Of a stretch of 15,534 nucleotides of DNA, positions 5,410 to 12,758 are shown one piece after another. This DNA is from Archangiaceae bacterium. Its GTDB lineage: Bacteria; Myxococcota; Myxococcia; Myxococcales; Myxococcaceae. Position 1 is the first letter of the stretch, and each line of letters starts with the position of its first letter. A program made the position numbers and the translations under genes. The DNA lies in contig JAHFDQ010000068.1 in NCBI GenBank assembly GCA_023248915.1, forward strand, positions 1 to 15,534, in the 5' to 3' direction. The notes beneath the pieces were generated by a model. That model saw only the letters and a list, made by a program, of their open reading frames with translations, ran no database searches and was not told the origin of the DNA.

Positions 5410-7551
5410 ATGAAGCTTTGGGCGGTACTGGGCGGTTCGGCCTTGCTGCTCGGCGCGGCGTGCCAACCTTCGCGACCCGACCCGGACGCTGTCACGCTCG
5501 TGGACTCGGGCAGCTACTCGGACAGCAACGACGCCGGTCTGGTTGACGGCGGTGTGAGCGACGCGGGAGCAACTGACGGGGGCGCGGCCGACGCGGGCGT
5601 GCCTGACGCGGGGAACGTCGACGCGGGCAGCCTGACGGTCGGCGACGATGTCGGTGTCGGCCGGTTTCGCGTGCTCTTCGACAACACCCGGGCGGAACAG
5701 TCGGGCAACGCCGATTGGGTCATCGACGATTCCGGGCAGATTCCCGCGCCAGCGAACCCGCAGGCGGAAGCGGACTGGACCGGGGGCTACTCGGCCTGGG
5801 GCGTTGCGCTTTCGAAATCGGGCAACTTCGACCTGCAGACCCTGGTCGCGCCGAACACCCTCACCTTCGGCAGCGCCGGCAATCCCCAGGACCTGAAGCA
5901 CTTCCACGCGTTCGTGCTGCCCGAGCCGAACATCGCCCTGAAGCCGGCCGAGATGACCGCGCTGCTTGAATACGTGAAGGCGGGGGGTGGCCTGTTCTAC
6001 CTGGGCGATCACGGCAATTCGGACAGGAACGGGGACGGCGTCGACTCGGTCGGAGTCTGGAACCAGCTCGTTTCCGTGAAGGGGAATCCGTTCGGAATCA
6101 CGTTTGCCGGCGACAACTTCTACCAAGCGCCGGTTCACAACTTAGCGGACGACCCCGCTTCGCCAATCCTGCACGGACCGTTTGGTGACGTCGCGAAGAC
6201 GACCTTCTTCAACGGCAGCACGCTGAAGCTCGACCCGGTCGCCAACCCAACCGCGCGGCCCGTCTTCTGGAAGAACAGCGCGGTCGGCGGCAACACCAAC
6301 GTGCTCCTCGCGGTCGCCAGGCTCGGAAGAGGGCGCGTCGCGGTGTTCGGCGATTCCTCGGCGGCCGACGACGGCACCGGCCGCTCGGGCGCCGCGCTTC
6401 AGAACGCCTGGGGTGACTCGCAAGGGAACAACGCGGCGCTCTTCCCCAACGTCACCTTCTGGCTCGCGGACCAGCGCTGCACCAACGGCGTGCTCGACCC
6501 GGGAGAGGCTGACGTCGACTGCGGTGGCCGGTGCGGAGGTTGCGCCGCGGGCATGCGCTGCGTGGGCAACGCCGACTGCAGCTCGAACACCTGCGCCGCG
6601 ACGGTTTGTACCGGCTTCACGATTGAACGGGTGGACGCTCCCTGCTCGTACCCGTCGCTCGCCCTCGACGCAGAGGGCCGGCCCCAGGTGGCCTACGGCC
6701 GCGACGTGGTGGTCGGCTTTGCCAGCCGGGCGTCGGGGTCGTGGGTGTTGGGCAGCGTGGCCGTGCCGCCCACCACCACGTACTCGTACCTCAAGCCGCG
6801 AATGACGCTCGACGCGACCGCGAGCGCGCACGTGCTCTGGACGGAGGGCGGGGCGAACGCGTTCCACGCCACGGCCAGCGGCGCCTCCTGGACGAAGGAA
6901 TCGGTCGGCGCCTACGAAGAGATTGCGGCGATTGCCTTTGACCCGCAAAAGCGCCTCAACGCGTTGCTCAAGAGCAGCACCTGCAAGGTCGAGCACGCGG
7001 TGCGCGCTGGCACCCCGTGGACGGTCACGCCGCTCGACCCGACCGCCTCGAGCTGTGGGAACGAGTCGTTGGCGCTGGACCCGGCTTCGCGGCCCAACGT
7101 CGCCTACGGCGTGACGGCTGGAAGCGTGACGACGCCGCGCCTCGCGATTCTGGACACAGGCCTGTGGACCATCGAGCAGCCCACGGTTCCGGGCATTCCT
7201 GCCGGCGTCGCGCTCGACGCTTCCGGCAACCCTCACCTGGTGCTCTACGGGACGGGGGTCGACCACGCCTGGAAGAGCGCTGGGGTCTGGACCGTCGAAA
7301 CGGTGGCGCCGTCAGGCAACCATGCGGTGATCGCCCTCGACGCGAATGGCGCGCCGGTGATTGTGTTCGACGACTACGACTCGGCGACGACGTTGAGCAC
7401 CGTGTATCTGGCGCGCAAGGTGGCGGGTGCCTGGGACGTGAGGGCCGTGGGAGTGGGGACTGAGCCCTCGCTGGCGCTCGACCCGGCAGGTCAGCCGGTC
7501 ATCGCGTTCTGCGGCGAGGTGAGCCCTTATCCGCTCCTGGTGGCGCGCTGA
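5410..7551 (+). CDS. Lipoprotein with GATase-like domain, Cys-rich module and seven propeller-like repeats
   Basis: The product is 713 residues. A signal peptide ends at L14-G-A-A-C18, an acceptable lipobox. An Asp-Ala-Gly/Asp-Gly-Gly linker follows (about 30-75). Residues about 85-355 resemble a GldG/DUF4350-type GATase-like fold: RFRVLFDNTRAEQSGNADW, a LLEYVKAGGGLFYLGDHGNSD segment, and GRGRVAVFGDSS. A Cys-rich knot (CTNGVLDPGEADVDCGGRC, 357-375, continuing to C400) is of a type common in myxobacterial surface proteins. Seven related segments follow, like SLALDAEGRPQVAYG, near 415, 464, 507, 553, 600, 640 and 687, suggesting a seven-bladed beta-propeller. ATG 5410 has GGAG at 5400-5403, six bases upstream. 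The function is unknown; ligand or glycan binding at the outer membrane is inference. Confidence 0.82.
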   Translation: MKLWAVLGGSALLLGAACQPSRPDPDAVTLVDSGSYSDSNDAGLVDGGVSDAGATDGGAADAGVPDAGNVDAGSLTVGDDVGVGRFRVLFDNTRAEQSGNADWVIDDSGQIPAPANPQAEADWTGGYSAWGVALSKSGNFDLQTLVAPNTLTFGSAGNPQDLKHFHAFVLPEPNIALKPAEMTALLEYVKAGGGLFYLGDHGNSDRNGDGVDSVGVWNQLVSVKGNPFGITFAGDNFYQAPVHNLADDPASPILHGPFGDVAKTTFFNGSTLKLDPVANPTARPVFWKNSAVGGNTNVLLAVARLGRGRVAVFGDSSAADDGTGRSGAALQNAWGDSQGNNAALFPNVTFWLADQRCTNGVLDPGEADVDCGGRCGGCAAGMRCVGNADCSSNTCAATVCTGFTIERVDAPCSYPSLALDAEGRPQVAYGRDVVVGFASRASGSWVLGSVAVPPTTTYSYLKPRMTLDATASAHVLWTEGGANAFHATASGASWTKESVGAYEEIAAIAFDPQKRLNALLKSSTCKVEHAVRAGTPWTVTPLDPTASSCGNESLALDPASRPNVAYGVTAGSVTTPRLAILDTGLWTIEQPTVPGIPAGVALDASGNPHLVLYGTGVDHAWKSAGVWTVETVAPSGNHAVIALDANGAPVIVFDDYDSATTLSTVYLARKVAGAWDVRAVGVGTEPSLALDPAGQPVIAFCGEVSPYPLLVAR

Positions 7552-7663
7552 TTCGCACCTCGGCCTCTACTCGGCTCGTGGACCCGGAAGGGCTGCATGG
7601 GGTTGGCCAACGGCTACGCGCTCGACTCGCTGCAGGTCTACTGGTCCTAGCCCGGGGCAACCG
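7552..7663. other. Convergent intergenic gap with an in-frame readthrough segment
   Basis: After the TGA at 7549-7551 the same frame stays open for 32 codons to TAG at 7648-7650. The last part (GLANGYALDSLQVYWS) has G or C in every third position, as in the genuine genes here. No clear intrinsic terminator is visible although two genes converge on this gap. Confidence 0.4.
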
Positions 7664-9595
7664 TCACGCGCCCGCGTCGCCGAGGGCCAGCACCCGGCGC
7701 TGCCAGTCGCGCTCCTGGTTCCGGTCGGCGAACGTGACGGCACCGGCGTCGGCGCGGGCCTCGAGTCGGGCCAGTGTCGCCGGGCTCGCCTCGCCGCCGG
7801 TGATGCGCGCCGCCGGAAGCTTGGCCCCGAGGCGGGCGGCGTCGCGCACGGCCCGGGCCGCCGGCTGGTCGCGGTAGACGGGGACTTCGGCGCAGAGCGC
7901 GTCGAGCCAGTCGGCCGGGACGCGCACCTCTTCGCCGAGGACGACGCAGACTTGGCGCTGGGCGCGCTCTCCCCGGTGGGCCAGGGACTGCGACGCGTAG
8001 GAAGCCGGCGCAAGGTCGAGGCAGGCCCGCAGCGCGTCCAGCACGTCGAAGGGGAAAGGGCCCTTCGGCGACAGCACCACGTCCAGGGTCGCGTACGGGT
8101 CAACCGCCAGCCTCGCGGCCACCGCCCGAGCGGCTTCGGTGCGCCGCTGGTAGAAGTCCCTCGCGAAGAGCCACAGCGCGGCGTGCTGGCCGCCCGGCGC
8201 CGCCGCCTTTGCCCGGGCCTTGACGTCGGAGTCGTCCAGGTCGAGCCGGAAGACGTCCGGGGTGCCGTCGACATGCGCCGCCTCGACGAGGTGCGGCCGG
8301 GGAATTTCGTCCAGGCGGCGGCCCAGGCGCTCTTCGGCACCGGCGAGCGCGCGTTGTAGCGCTTCTTCGTCGAGGGTGGCGGTGCAGAGCACCCGGTAGG
8401 GCGGGGCGGCTTCGTACTCCAACCCTTCCCGCTGGGCCGTCCGTCGCAGCGCCGTTCCGGGCAGCACCGACAAAGGGAAGACCTGCGCGTACCTACCGAG
8501 GCCGTGCTGCTCGAGGAAGTCCACCGTCCGCATCACGTCGTCCGCGGTGTCTCCCGGCAGGCCGACGATGACGTCGAGCAGCAGGTCCACCCCCTCGGAA
8601 CAGAGCAGCTTCGCGGCTTCGGCCACCTTCGCCGGGTTTCCGCCCCGTCCCACCCGCTTCAGCGTCTCTACGTTCGTCGTCTGCAGCCCCAACTCCACGC
8701 GGGTGAAGCCCGCCTTCGCCAACTGCGCCGCCCTCGCGGCCGTGAGACGTTCGGGCCGCAACTCGGCGAAGAGCGACAGGGCCCTCGACCGGTTGGCCCG
8801 GCCTACCGCGTCGAGCAGGGCGTCGAAGTCCGGGCGGTGGTTGAAGGTGGGGTCGAGGAACGACACCTCGCGCGCGCCCCTGTCGGCCAGGGTACGCAAC
8901 AGCGCCTCGACCCGGTCCGGCGCCAGCAGCCGCAGCCCCGTTTCCGTCCTCGGGTAGTAGCAGTAGGTGCAGCGCGACCGGCAGCCGCGGGCGGCCTCGA
9001 CGTAGGCCGAGCGGTCGGCTTCCACCGGCAACAGCCCCTCGAGGTACGGCGACGGGTAGCGCTCGAGCGGGAAGCGGCTGGGCCGCTCGGGAACGAAGGC
9101 CGACAGCATTCCGCTTGCGCGGGCCGCCACCCCGGCCAGGCCGCTCGCGCCGCGCCCGTCGAGCAGCCTCGCCACGAGCTCGGGCAGGACTTCCTCGCCT
9201 TCGCCCGTCACGGCCGCGTCGATTTCCGCGCCCCCGAGCAGCGCATTGTCCGGGCTCACCTCCGGGCCGCCGACGACCACCTTCGTCTTCGGCGAGCGGA
9301 GCTTGACCTCGCGCGCCAGGTGCAGGCTGCGCTCGACGTTCCACAGGTACAGCGACAGGCCCACCACGTCCGGCTCGCCGGCCGAGACCGCGTCGGCCAA
9401 GAGCGAATCTCCCAGCGCGTCGGTGACGGCCGGGGCCAGCACCTCGACCTCCAGCCGGCGCGCGGCCTCGCTCCGTCTCGCCGCCACGCCCAGGCAGCCG
9501 GCCGCCAAGGGGACGTTCCCCGTCGCCGCCAGGGCCGCGGGCGGCGGCACCGGAAGCTGAACGAGCCGCAGCCGGGGCCTAGATGCCCGAGCCAC
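7664..9595 (-). CDS. B12-binding-type radical SAM protein
   Basis: The product is 643 residues. The N-terminal third (about 10-185) looks like a cobalamin-binding-type Rossmann domain: VVGLSLYLWNVERSLHLA, VVVGGPEVSPDN (107-118) and an AVTGEGEEVLPELV segment. The radical SAM core starts at C205-RSR-C209-TY-C212, the 4Fe-4S ligating motif, with ARELRPERLTAARA-like and VELGLQTTNVETLKRVGR strands to about 400. The C-terminal 240 residues are uncharacterised to me. I see no DxHxxG motif, so cobalamin may be bound base-off without a His ligand, or not at all. The GTG start (9595) lies 17 bases inside the end of the serine acetyltransferase gene, so translation is coupled. Family members modify tetrapyrroles, lipids, peptides or tRNA; the substrate cannot be told from the sequence. 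Confidence 0.85.
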   Translation of the reverse strand: MARASRPRLRLVQLPVPPPAALAATGNVPLAAGCLGVAARRSEAARRLEVEVLAPAVTDALGDSLLADAVSAGEPDVVGLSLYLWNVERSLHLAREVKLRSPKTKVVVGGPEVSPDNALLGGAEIDAAVTGEGEEVLPELVARLLDGRGASGLAGVAARASGMLSAFVPERPSRFPLERYPSPYLEGLLPVEADRSAYVEAARGCRSRCTYCYYPRTETGLRLLAPDRVEALLRTLADRGAREVSFLDPTFNHRPDFDALLDAVGRANRSRALSLFAELRPERLTAARAAQLAKAGFTRVELGLQTTNVETLKRVGRGGNPAKVAEAAKLLCSEGVDLLLDVIVGLPGDTADDVMRTVDFLEQHGLGRYAQVFPLSVLPGTALRRTAQREGLEYEAAPPYRVLCTATLDEEALQRALAGAEERLGRRLDEIPRPHLVEAAHVDGTPDVFRLDLDDSDVKARAKAAAPGGQHAALWLFARDFYQRRTEAARAVAARLAVDPYATLDVVLSPKGPFPFDVLDALRACLDLAPASYASQSLAHRGERAQRQVCVVLGEEVRVPADWLDALCAEVPVYRDQPAARAVRDAARLGAKLPAARITGGEASPATLARLEARADAGAVTFADRNQERDWQRRVLALGDAGA

Positions 9596-10511
9596 CGTCG
9601 AACGAATCGTCGCGGTACTGCGCCGTGCTCACCTTGCTGCCCGGCGCGACGCTGCGGGTGAGCCACACGTTTCCGCCGATGGCCGAGCCCTTGCCCAACG
9701 TCACCCGCCCCAGAATCGTGGCGCTGGCGTAGATGACGACGTCGTCCTCGACGATGGGGTGCCGGGGAATTCCCTTGGCCAGCTTTCCGCTGGCGTCGAG
9801 CGGGAAGCTCTTCGCCCCCAGCGTCACGCCCTGGTACAGCCGCACCCGGTTGCCGATGACGGCCGTCTCGCCGATGACGACGCCGGTGCCGTGGTCGATG
9901 AAGAAGCTCTCGCCGATGGTCGCCCCAGGGTGAATGTCGATGCCGGTGGCGCTGTGGGCGTGCTCAGAGATGATGCGCGGGATGAGCGGCACCTCCAGCC
10001 GGTACAGCTCGTGCGCCAGCCGGTGGTTGGTGACCGCGAACAGGCCGGGGTAGCAGAAGATGGCCTCGTCGGTGCTGGTCGCGGCCGGGTCACCCGCGTA
10101 GGCCGCCTGAACGTCCAGGGCGAGCAGCCGCCTCACCTCGGGCAGTCGCGAAAGGAACGCCGAGGTGATGCGGCCCGCCCGGGCGTCGCAGTCCATCGCG
10201 TCGAGCTCGCCGTTGCAGCCGAGGCACAGGCCCCGCTTCACCTGTTCCTGAAGCGTGCGCAACACCTTCGCCAGCTCGGCCCCGACGTGAAAGTGGTTCG
10301 TTTCGGGCGACGACTCGGCCGTGTCAAAGTACCCGGGGAACAGCACCGAGCGCAGCGACTCGACCATGCCCACCAGCGCCGCGCGCGACGGCAAGAGGTG
10401 CTCGTGGCACCGGCCCCGCTGCTCGGCCCAGGTCAGGCCACCCTGCGACAGCGCGTCCACCACCTCGGCGAAGCTGGCCGCGGTGCCCTCAGTCTTCTTG
10501 GCTTCGGCCAC
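9579..10511 (-). CDS. cysE: Serine O-acetyltransferase (CysE/EpsC type)
   Basis: This 310-residue enzyme transfers an acetyl group from acetyl-CoA to L-serine, giving O-acetylserine for cysteine synthesis. The N-terminal half is the EpsC-type helical domain, with DVQAAYAGDPAA (133-144), EAIFCYPGL and RLAHELY. The left-handed beta-helix has the active-site signatures TGIDIHPGATIGESFFIDHGTG and VVIGETAVIG (to about 220), then YQGVTLGAK and hexapeptide repeats. A CxxC (C96, C99) and C108 lie in the N-terminal part. The last residues, GGSGI, end in Gly-Ile as in E. coli CysE, where the terminal Ile docks in the cysteine synthase active site. The GTG start (10511) has AAGGAG seven bases upstream. 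It is the middle gene of an operon, 19 bp after the small SSB-tip protein and overlapping the radical SAM gene. Confidence 0.93.
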   Translation of the reverse strand: MAEAKKTEGTAASFAEVVDALSQGGLTWAEQRGRCHEHLLPSRAALVGMVESLRSVLFPGYFDTAESSPETNHFHVGAELAKVLRTLQEQVKRGLCLGCNGELDAMDCDARAGRITSAFLSRLPEVRRLLALDVQAAYAGDPAATSTDEAIFCYPGLFAVTNHRLAHELYRLEVPLIPRIISEHAHSATGIDIHPGATIGESFFIDHGTGVVIGETAVIGNRVRLYQGVTLGAKSFPLDASGKLAKGIPRHPIVEDDVVIYASATILGRVTLGKGSAIGGNVWLTRSVAPGSKVSTAQYRDDSFDGGSGI

Positions 10512-10518
10512 CGTCGGG

Positions 10519-10524
10519 CTCCTT
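10519..10524 (-). promoter_or_regulatory. Ribosome binding site of the serine acetyltransferase gene
   Basis: AAGGAG on the minus strand, seven bases before the GTG at 10511, supports that rare start codon over any downstream ATG. Confidence 0.8.
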
Positions 10525-10530
10525 CAAACG

Positions 10531-10971
10531 CTAGAAGGGCGCGTCCTCGTCGCCCGGAGGAGGCGGTTCGCCCGACTCGCCGCCGCCGCTGCCCTTCTGC
10601 CGCGCGATCTCGGCTTCGATGGCCGCGAGCAGCACCTTCTCCTTGTCGTGGAAGCGCGCCTTGCCCGGGTCGTTCAGGGTGCGGCGGCAGCCGTTGGCGT
10701 AGTACTCGAGGTCTTGCTGGCTGGCGCCCGCGATGGGGGCTCCGCGGCTTCGCCCGTAGGGGGGAAACACCATGCCGCCGCCTCCTCCTCCGGCAGCAGT
10801 CCGGCGCGGGCTGCCTGCCCCGGCCTTGTCGGGCGTGCCGCCGATGGCGAGGTCGCCCATCGTCAGCGTGAAGCCGTCGCCGCTCTTCACGGCCGTACCC
10901 ACCCGCACCTGCTCGACGCTGCCGTCGGGGCGCGTCACGGCCACTGTCACCGGGTATCCCTGGTCGCTCAT
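10531..10971 (-). CDS. Small protein with SSB-like acidic C-terminal tip
   Basis: I do not recognise this 146-residue protein as a named family. Residues 6-45 are beta-rich (YPVTVAVTRPDGSVEQVRVG, then GDGFTLTMGDLAIGG). A Gly-rich linker (61-66) follows. A predicted helical segment at 86-126 (QDLEYYANGCRRTL, then ARFHDKEKVLLAAIEAEIARQ) comes next, then a Gly/Pro-rich tail ending D141-E-D-A-P-F146. The last residues resemble the conserved tip of bacterial single-stranded DNA-binding protein (E. coli ends DDDIPF), which recruits repair proteins. No OB-fold can be claimed. It is the promoter-proximal gene of the operon with cysE (19 bp downstream) and the radical SAM gene. No ribosome site is evident before the ATG. 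Confidence 0.72.
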   Translation of the reverse strand: MSDQGYPVTVAVTRPDGSVEQVRVGTAVKSGDGFTLTMGDLAIGGTPDKAGAGSPRRTAAGGGGGGMVFPPYGRSRGAPIAGASQQDLEYYANGCRRTLNDPGKARFHDKEKVLLAAIEAEIARQKGSGGGESGEPPPPGDEDAPF

Positions 10972-10979
10972 GGGGCGTC

Positions 10980-11008
10980 GAAATGCACCGTTGTCCGGCG
11001 CCTGTCAA
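10980..11008 (-). promoter_or_regulatory. Possible promoter of the SSB-tip/cysE/radical SAM operon
   Basis: On the minus strand a perfect TTGACA (11003-11008) is followed after 17 bases by CATTTC, a poor -10, about 10 bp before the ATG at 10971. Only the -35 is convincing. Confidence 0.3.
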
Positions 11009-11052
11009 ACAGGAATGCTCTCGGCCGAACACACCGGGGCTCGCGCCGCGGG

Positions 11053-12633
11053 TCAGGGGCCGGAAGCCGCGTGCATGTCGAAGTTGAAGATGACCTCGTC
11101 TCCGTCGGCGACCTTCACTTCCTTCGTCTGCTTCAGGTACCCGGGCGATTCGACGACCACCTGGTAGCGGCCGCCCGGGACGGTGAGCTGAAACGTGCCG
11201 CCCGCCGCCGTCTCGGCGACGACCCTGGCCTCGACGACCGCGAGCGTGGCCTTCAACGGCTTGCCGTCCTTCGCGCGCACCAGGCCCCGAATCGTCGCGG
11301 GCGCCCGCGCCTTGTCGCGCAGGAGCACCAGCTCTATGGAAACTTCGTCTCCTTCCGGCACGGAAACGACTTCCTTGCCCTTGGCGAAACCCGCCGCGGT
11401 CAGTTTCAGCGCGACCAGCCCGGGGCCGACCTTCTCGAAGACGAAGCGGCCAAAGGCGTCGGTCAGGACAGCGGTGCCCGAGGCCTCGACGGAAACCCCG
11501 GGCAGCGGTGCCCGGCCGGTCTTCGTTCCGGGAAGGCCCGACAGGACGAGTCCCGTAAGGCGGCCCGGGCCGGTGCGGCGGACGAGCTTCAGCTCGACCG
11601 CCGTCTCTTCCTCGGCGGCGACGTTCACCTCGGTGTCCACGGGCTGGTAGCGAGCCACCGCCGCCTTCAGCCGGACGGTCCCCGGGCCCGCCGCGTCGAC
11701 GAAGAACTCGCCGCCGGCGCCCGTCGTCACCGGTGCGTGGCCGGAGACTTCGATTGGCTGTCCCGCGACCGCTGCTGCGTCCCCTTCGGCGATCAACCGC
11801 CCGCGAAGGGTGCCGGGCCCGGTGGCGGGAGGAAGCTCGACCAGTCGCTGCTCGCCCTTGAGGCTGGCGCGCAACCCCAGGCCCACCCGGTGCGAGGCCT
11901 GCGAGAAGCTGCTCGAGCTTCCCGCGCCGCCGTGGAGCTTCGACAGCCCGTACTCGTACTCGAGCGCCGGGCGCCAATCGAGCCCACCGAATTCGATTCT
12001 CCCCAAGCCCACCTCCGCGCCGGCCTCGAGCAGCCAGCCACTCACCGGCCCCGCGGGCGAGGCGCCCGTCGCGTACGGCAGCGCGCGGACGTGCAGTCGT
12101 GGGCTGACGGGCCCCCGTTCGAAGCCCAGCAGCAACGCGACCGCCGGCCCGTGCTCGCCCATCTCGAAGGCGGCCACGCGGTCGACGGCGATGTCGAGCG
12201 TGGGCGCCAGCCCGTACGCGTAGCCGACGTCCGCCTCGACCGACAGCGAGCTGGCGACCCGCGTGCGCGCGGCGATCCCCGCGAAGGCCCGGAGCGCCGA
12301 GGCGGGCAGGGCGAGGGGATTGCCGTCGAAGTCATTGCCCAGGAGGCGCAGCCGCTCGTAGCTGCCGTCCACCGCGACGCCGAGCGGCGAGTCCTTGAGG
12401 AACCAGGCGCCTGACAGGCGCAGGCGGGTCGGCGCCATTCCCTGCGAGGTGACGGAAAGCTGACCCACCGACTGAGAATCGTCGTGGAACGCCACCGAGT
12501 ACCCGAGCTCGAACCTGCCTGGCGAGGGTTGCTCGACGAGAGCGGTGCGTGGGGGGCTCGCCTCCGAAGGGACGCACAGGAGGAGCGCCGCGACCTTCGT
12601 CAACAGGTCCAGCCCGTGGGGTCGAAATCTCAT
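11053..12633 (-). CDS. Exported beta-barrel-like protein with three carboxypeptidase-regulatory-like domains
   Basis: The product is 526 residues. A signal peptide (LTKVAALLLCVPSEA, cleavage near 25) precedes a beta-rich region (about 38-258) with alternating strands such as GRFELGYSVAFH, SVEADVGYAYGLAP and HRVGLGLRASL, suggesting an outer-membrane barrel. Three Ig-like carboxypeptidase-regulatory domains follow at about 275-350 (TLRGRLIAEG), 357-437 (LTGLVLSGLPG; TDAFGRFVFEKV) and 446-520 (IRGLVRAKDGKPL; TAAGGTFQLTVPGGRYQV). No enzyme motif is visible. ATG 12633 is preferred to the frame opening at 12681 because the signal peptide begins there. It lies divergent from the Ig-repeat lipoprotein with 125 bp between. 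An envelope, possibly motility or adhesion, role is inference. Confidence 0.72.
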   Translation of the reverse strand: MRFRPHGLDLLTKVAALLLCVPSEASPPRTALVEQPSPGRFELGYSVAFHDDSQSVGQLSVTSQGMAPTRLRLSGAWFLKDSPLGVAVDGSYERLRLLGNDFDGNPLALPASALRAFAGIAARTRVASSLSVEADVGYAYGLAPTLDIAVDRVAAFEMGEHGPAVALLLGFERGPVSPRLHVRALPYATGASPAGPVSGWLLEAGAEVGLGRIEFGGLDWRPALEYEYGLSKLHGGAGSSSSFSQASHRVGLGLRASLKGEQRLVELPPATGPGTLRGRLIAEGDAAAVAGQPIEVSGHAPVTTGAGGEFFVDAAGPGTVRLKAAVARYQPVDTEVNVAAEEETAVELKLVRRTGPGRLTGLVLSGLPGTKTGRAPLPGVSVEASGTAVLTDAFGRFVFEKVGPGLVALKLTAAGFAKGKEVVSVPEGDEVSIELVLLRDKARAPATIRGLVRAKDGKPLKATLAVVEARVVAETAAGGTFQLTVPGGRYQVVVESPGYLKQTKEVKVADGDEVIFNFDMHAASGP

Positions 12634-12662
12634 CGTCGCGGGTCCGGCCGGCAGATTACTTC

Positions 12663-12677
12663 GCCAAGCCCGTGCCG
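12663..12677 (-). promoter_or_regulatory. Possible sigma-54-type promoter of the carboxypeptidase-regulatory protein gene
   Basis: CGGCACGGGCTTGGC on the minus strand has the GG-N10-GC spacing and nine of eleven matches to the TGGCACG-N4-TTGC consensus. It sits about 30 bp before the ATG at 12633, a suitable distance. In such GC-rich DNA a chance match is quite possible. Confidence 0.22.
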
Positions 12678-12758
12678 CCACCGGGCGCTGTAGGTGACTT
12701 CACCACAAGGGGCTCTAGGCGTTCGACAGCGCCGCGTGCCGAGAGTCTAATCCCCCCA

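Noticed and set aside
3997..6138. Long minus-strand frame of 713 codons spanning marC and part of the beta-helix gene
   Set aside because: It runs through genuine genes in another frame, crosses the inverted repeat and the divergent promoter region, and has no recognisable domain.
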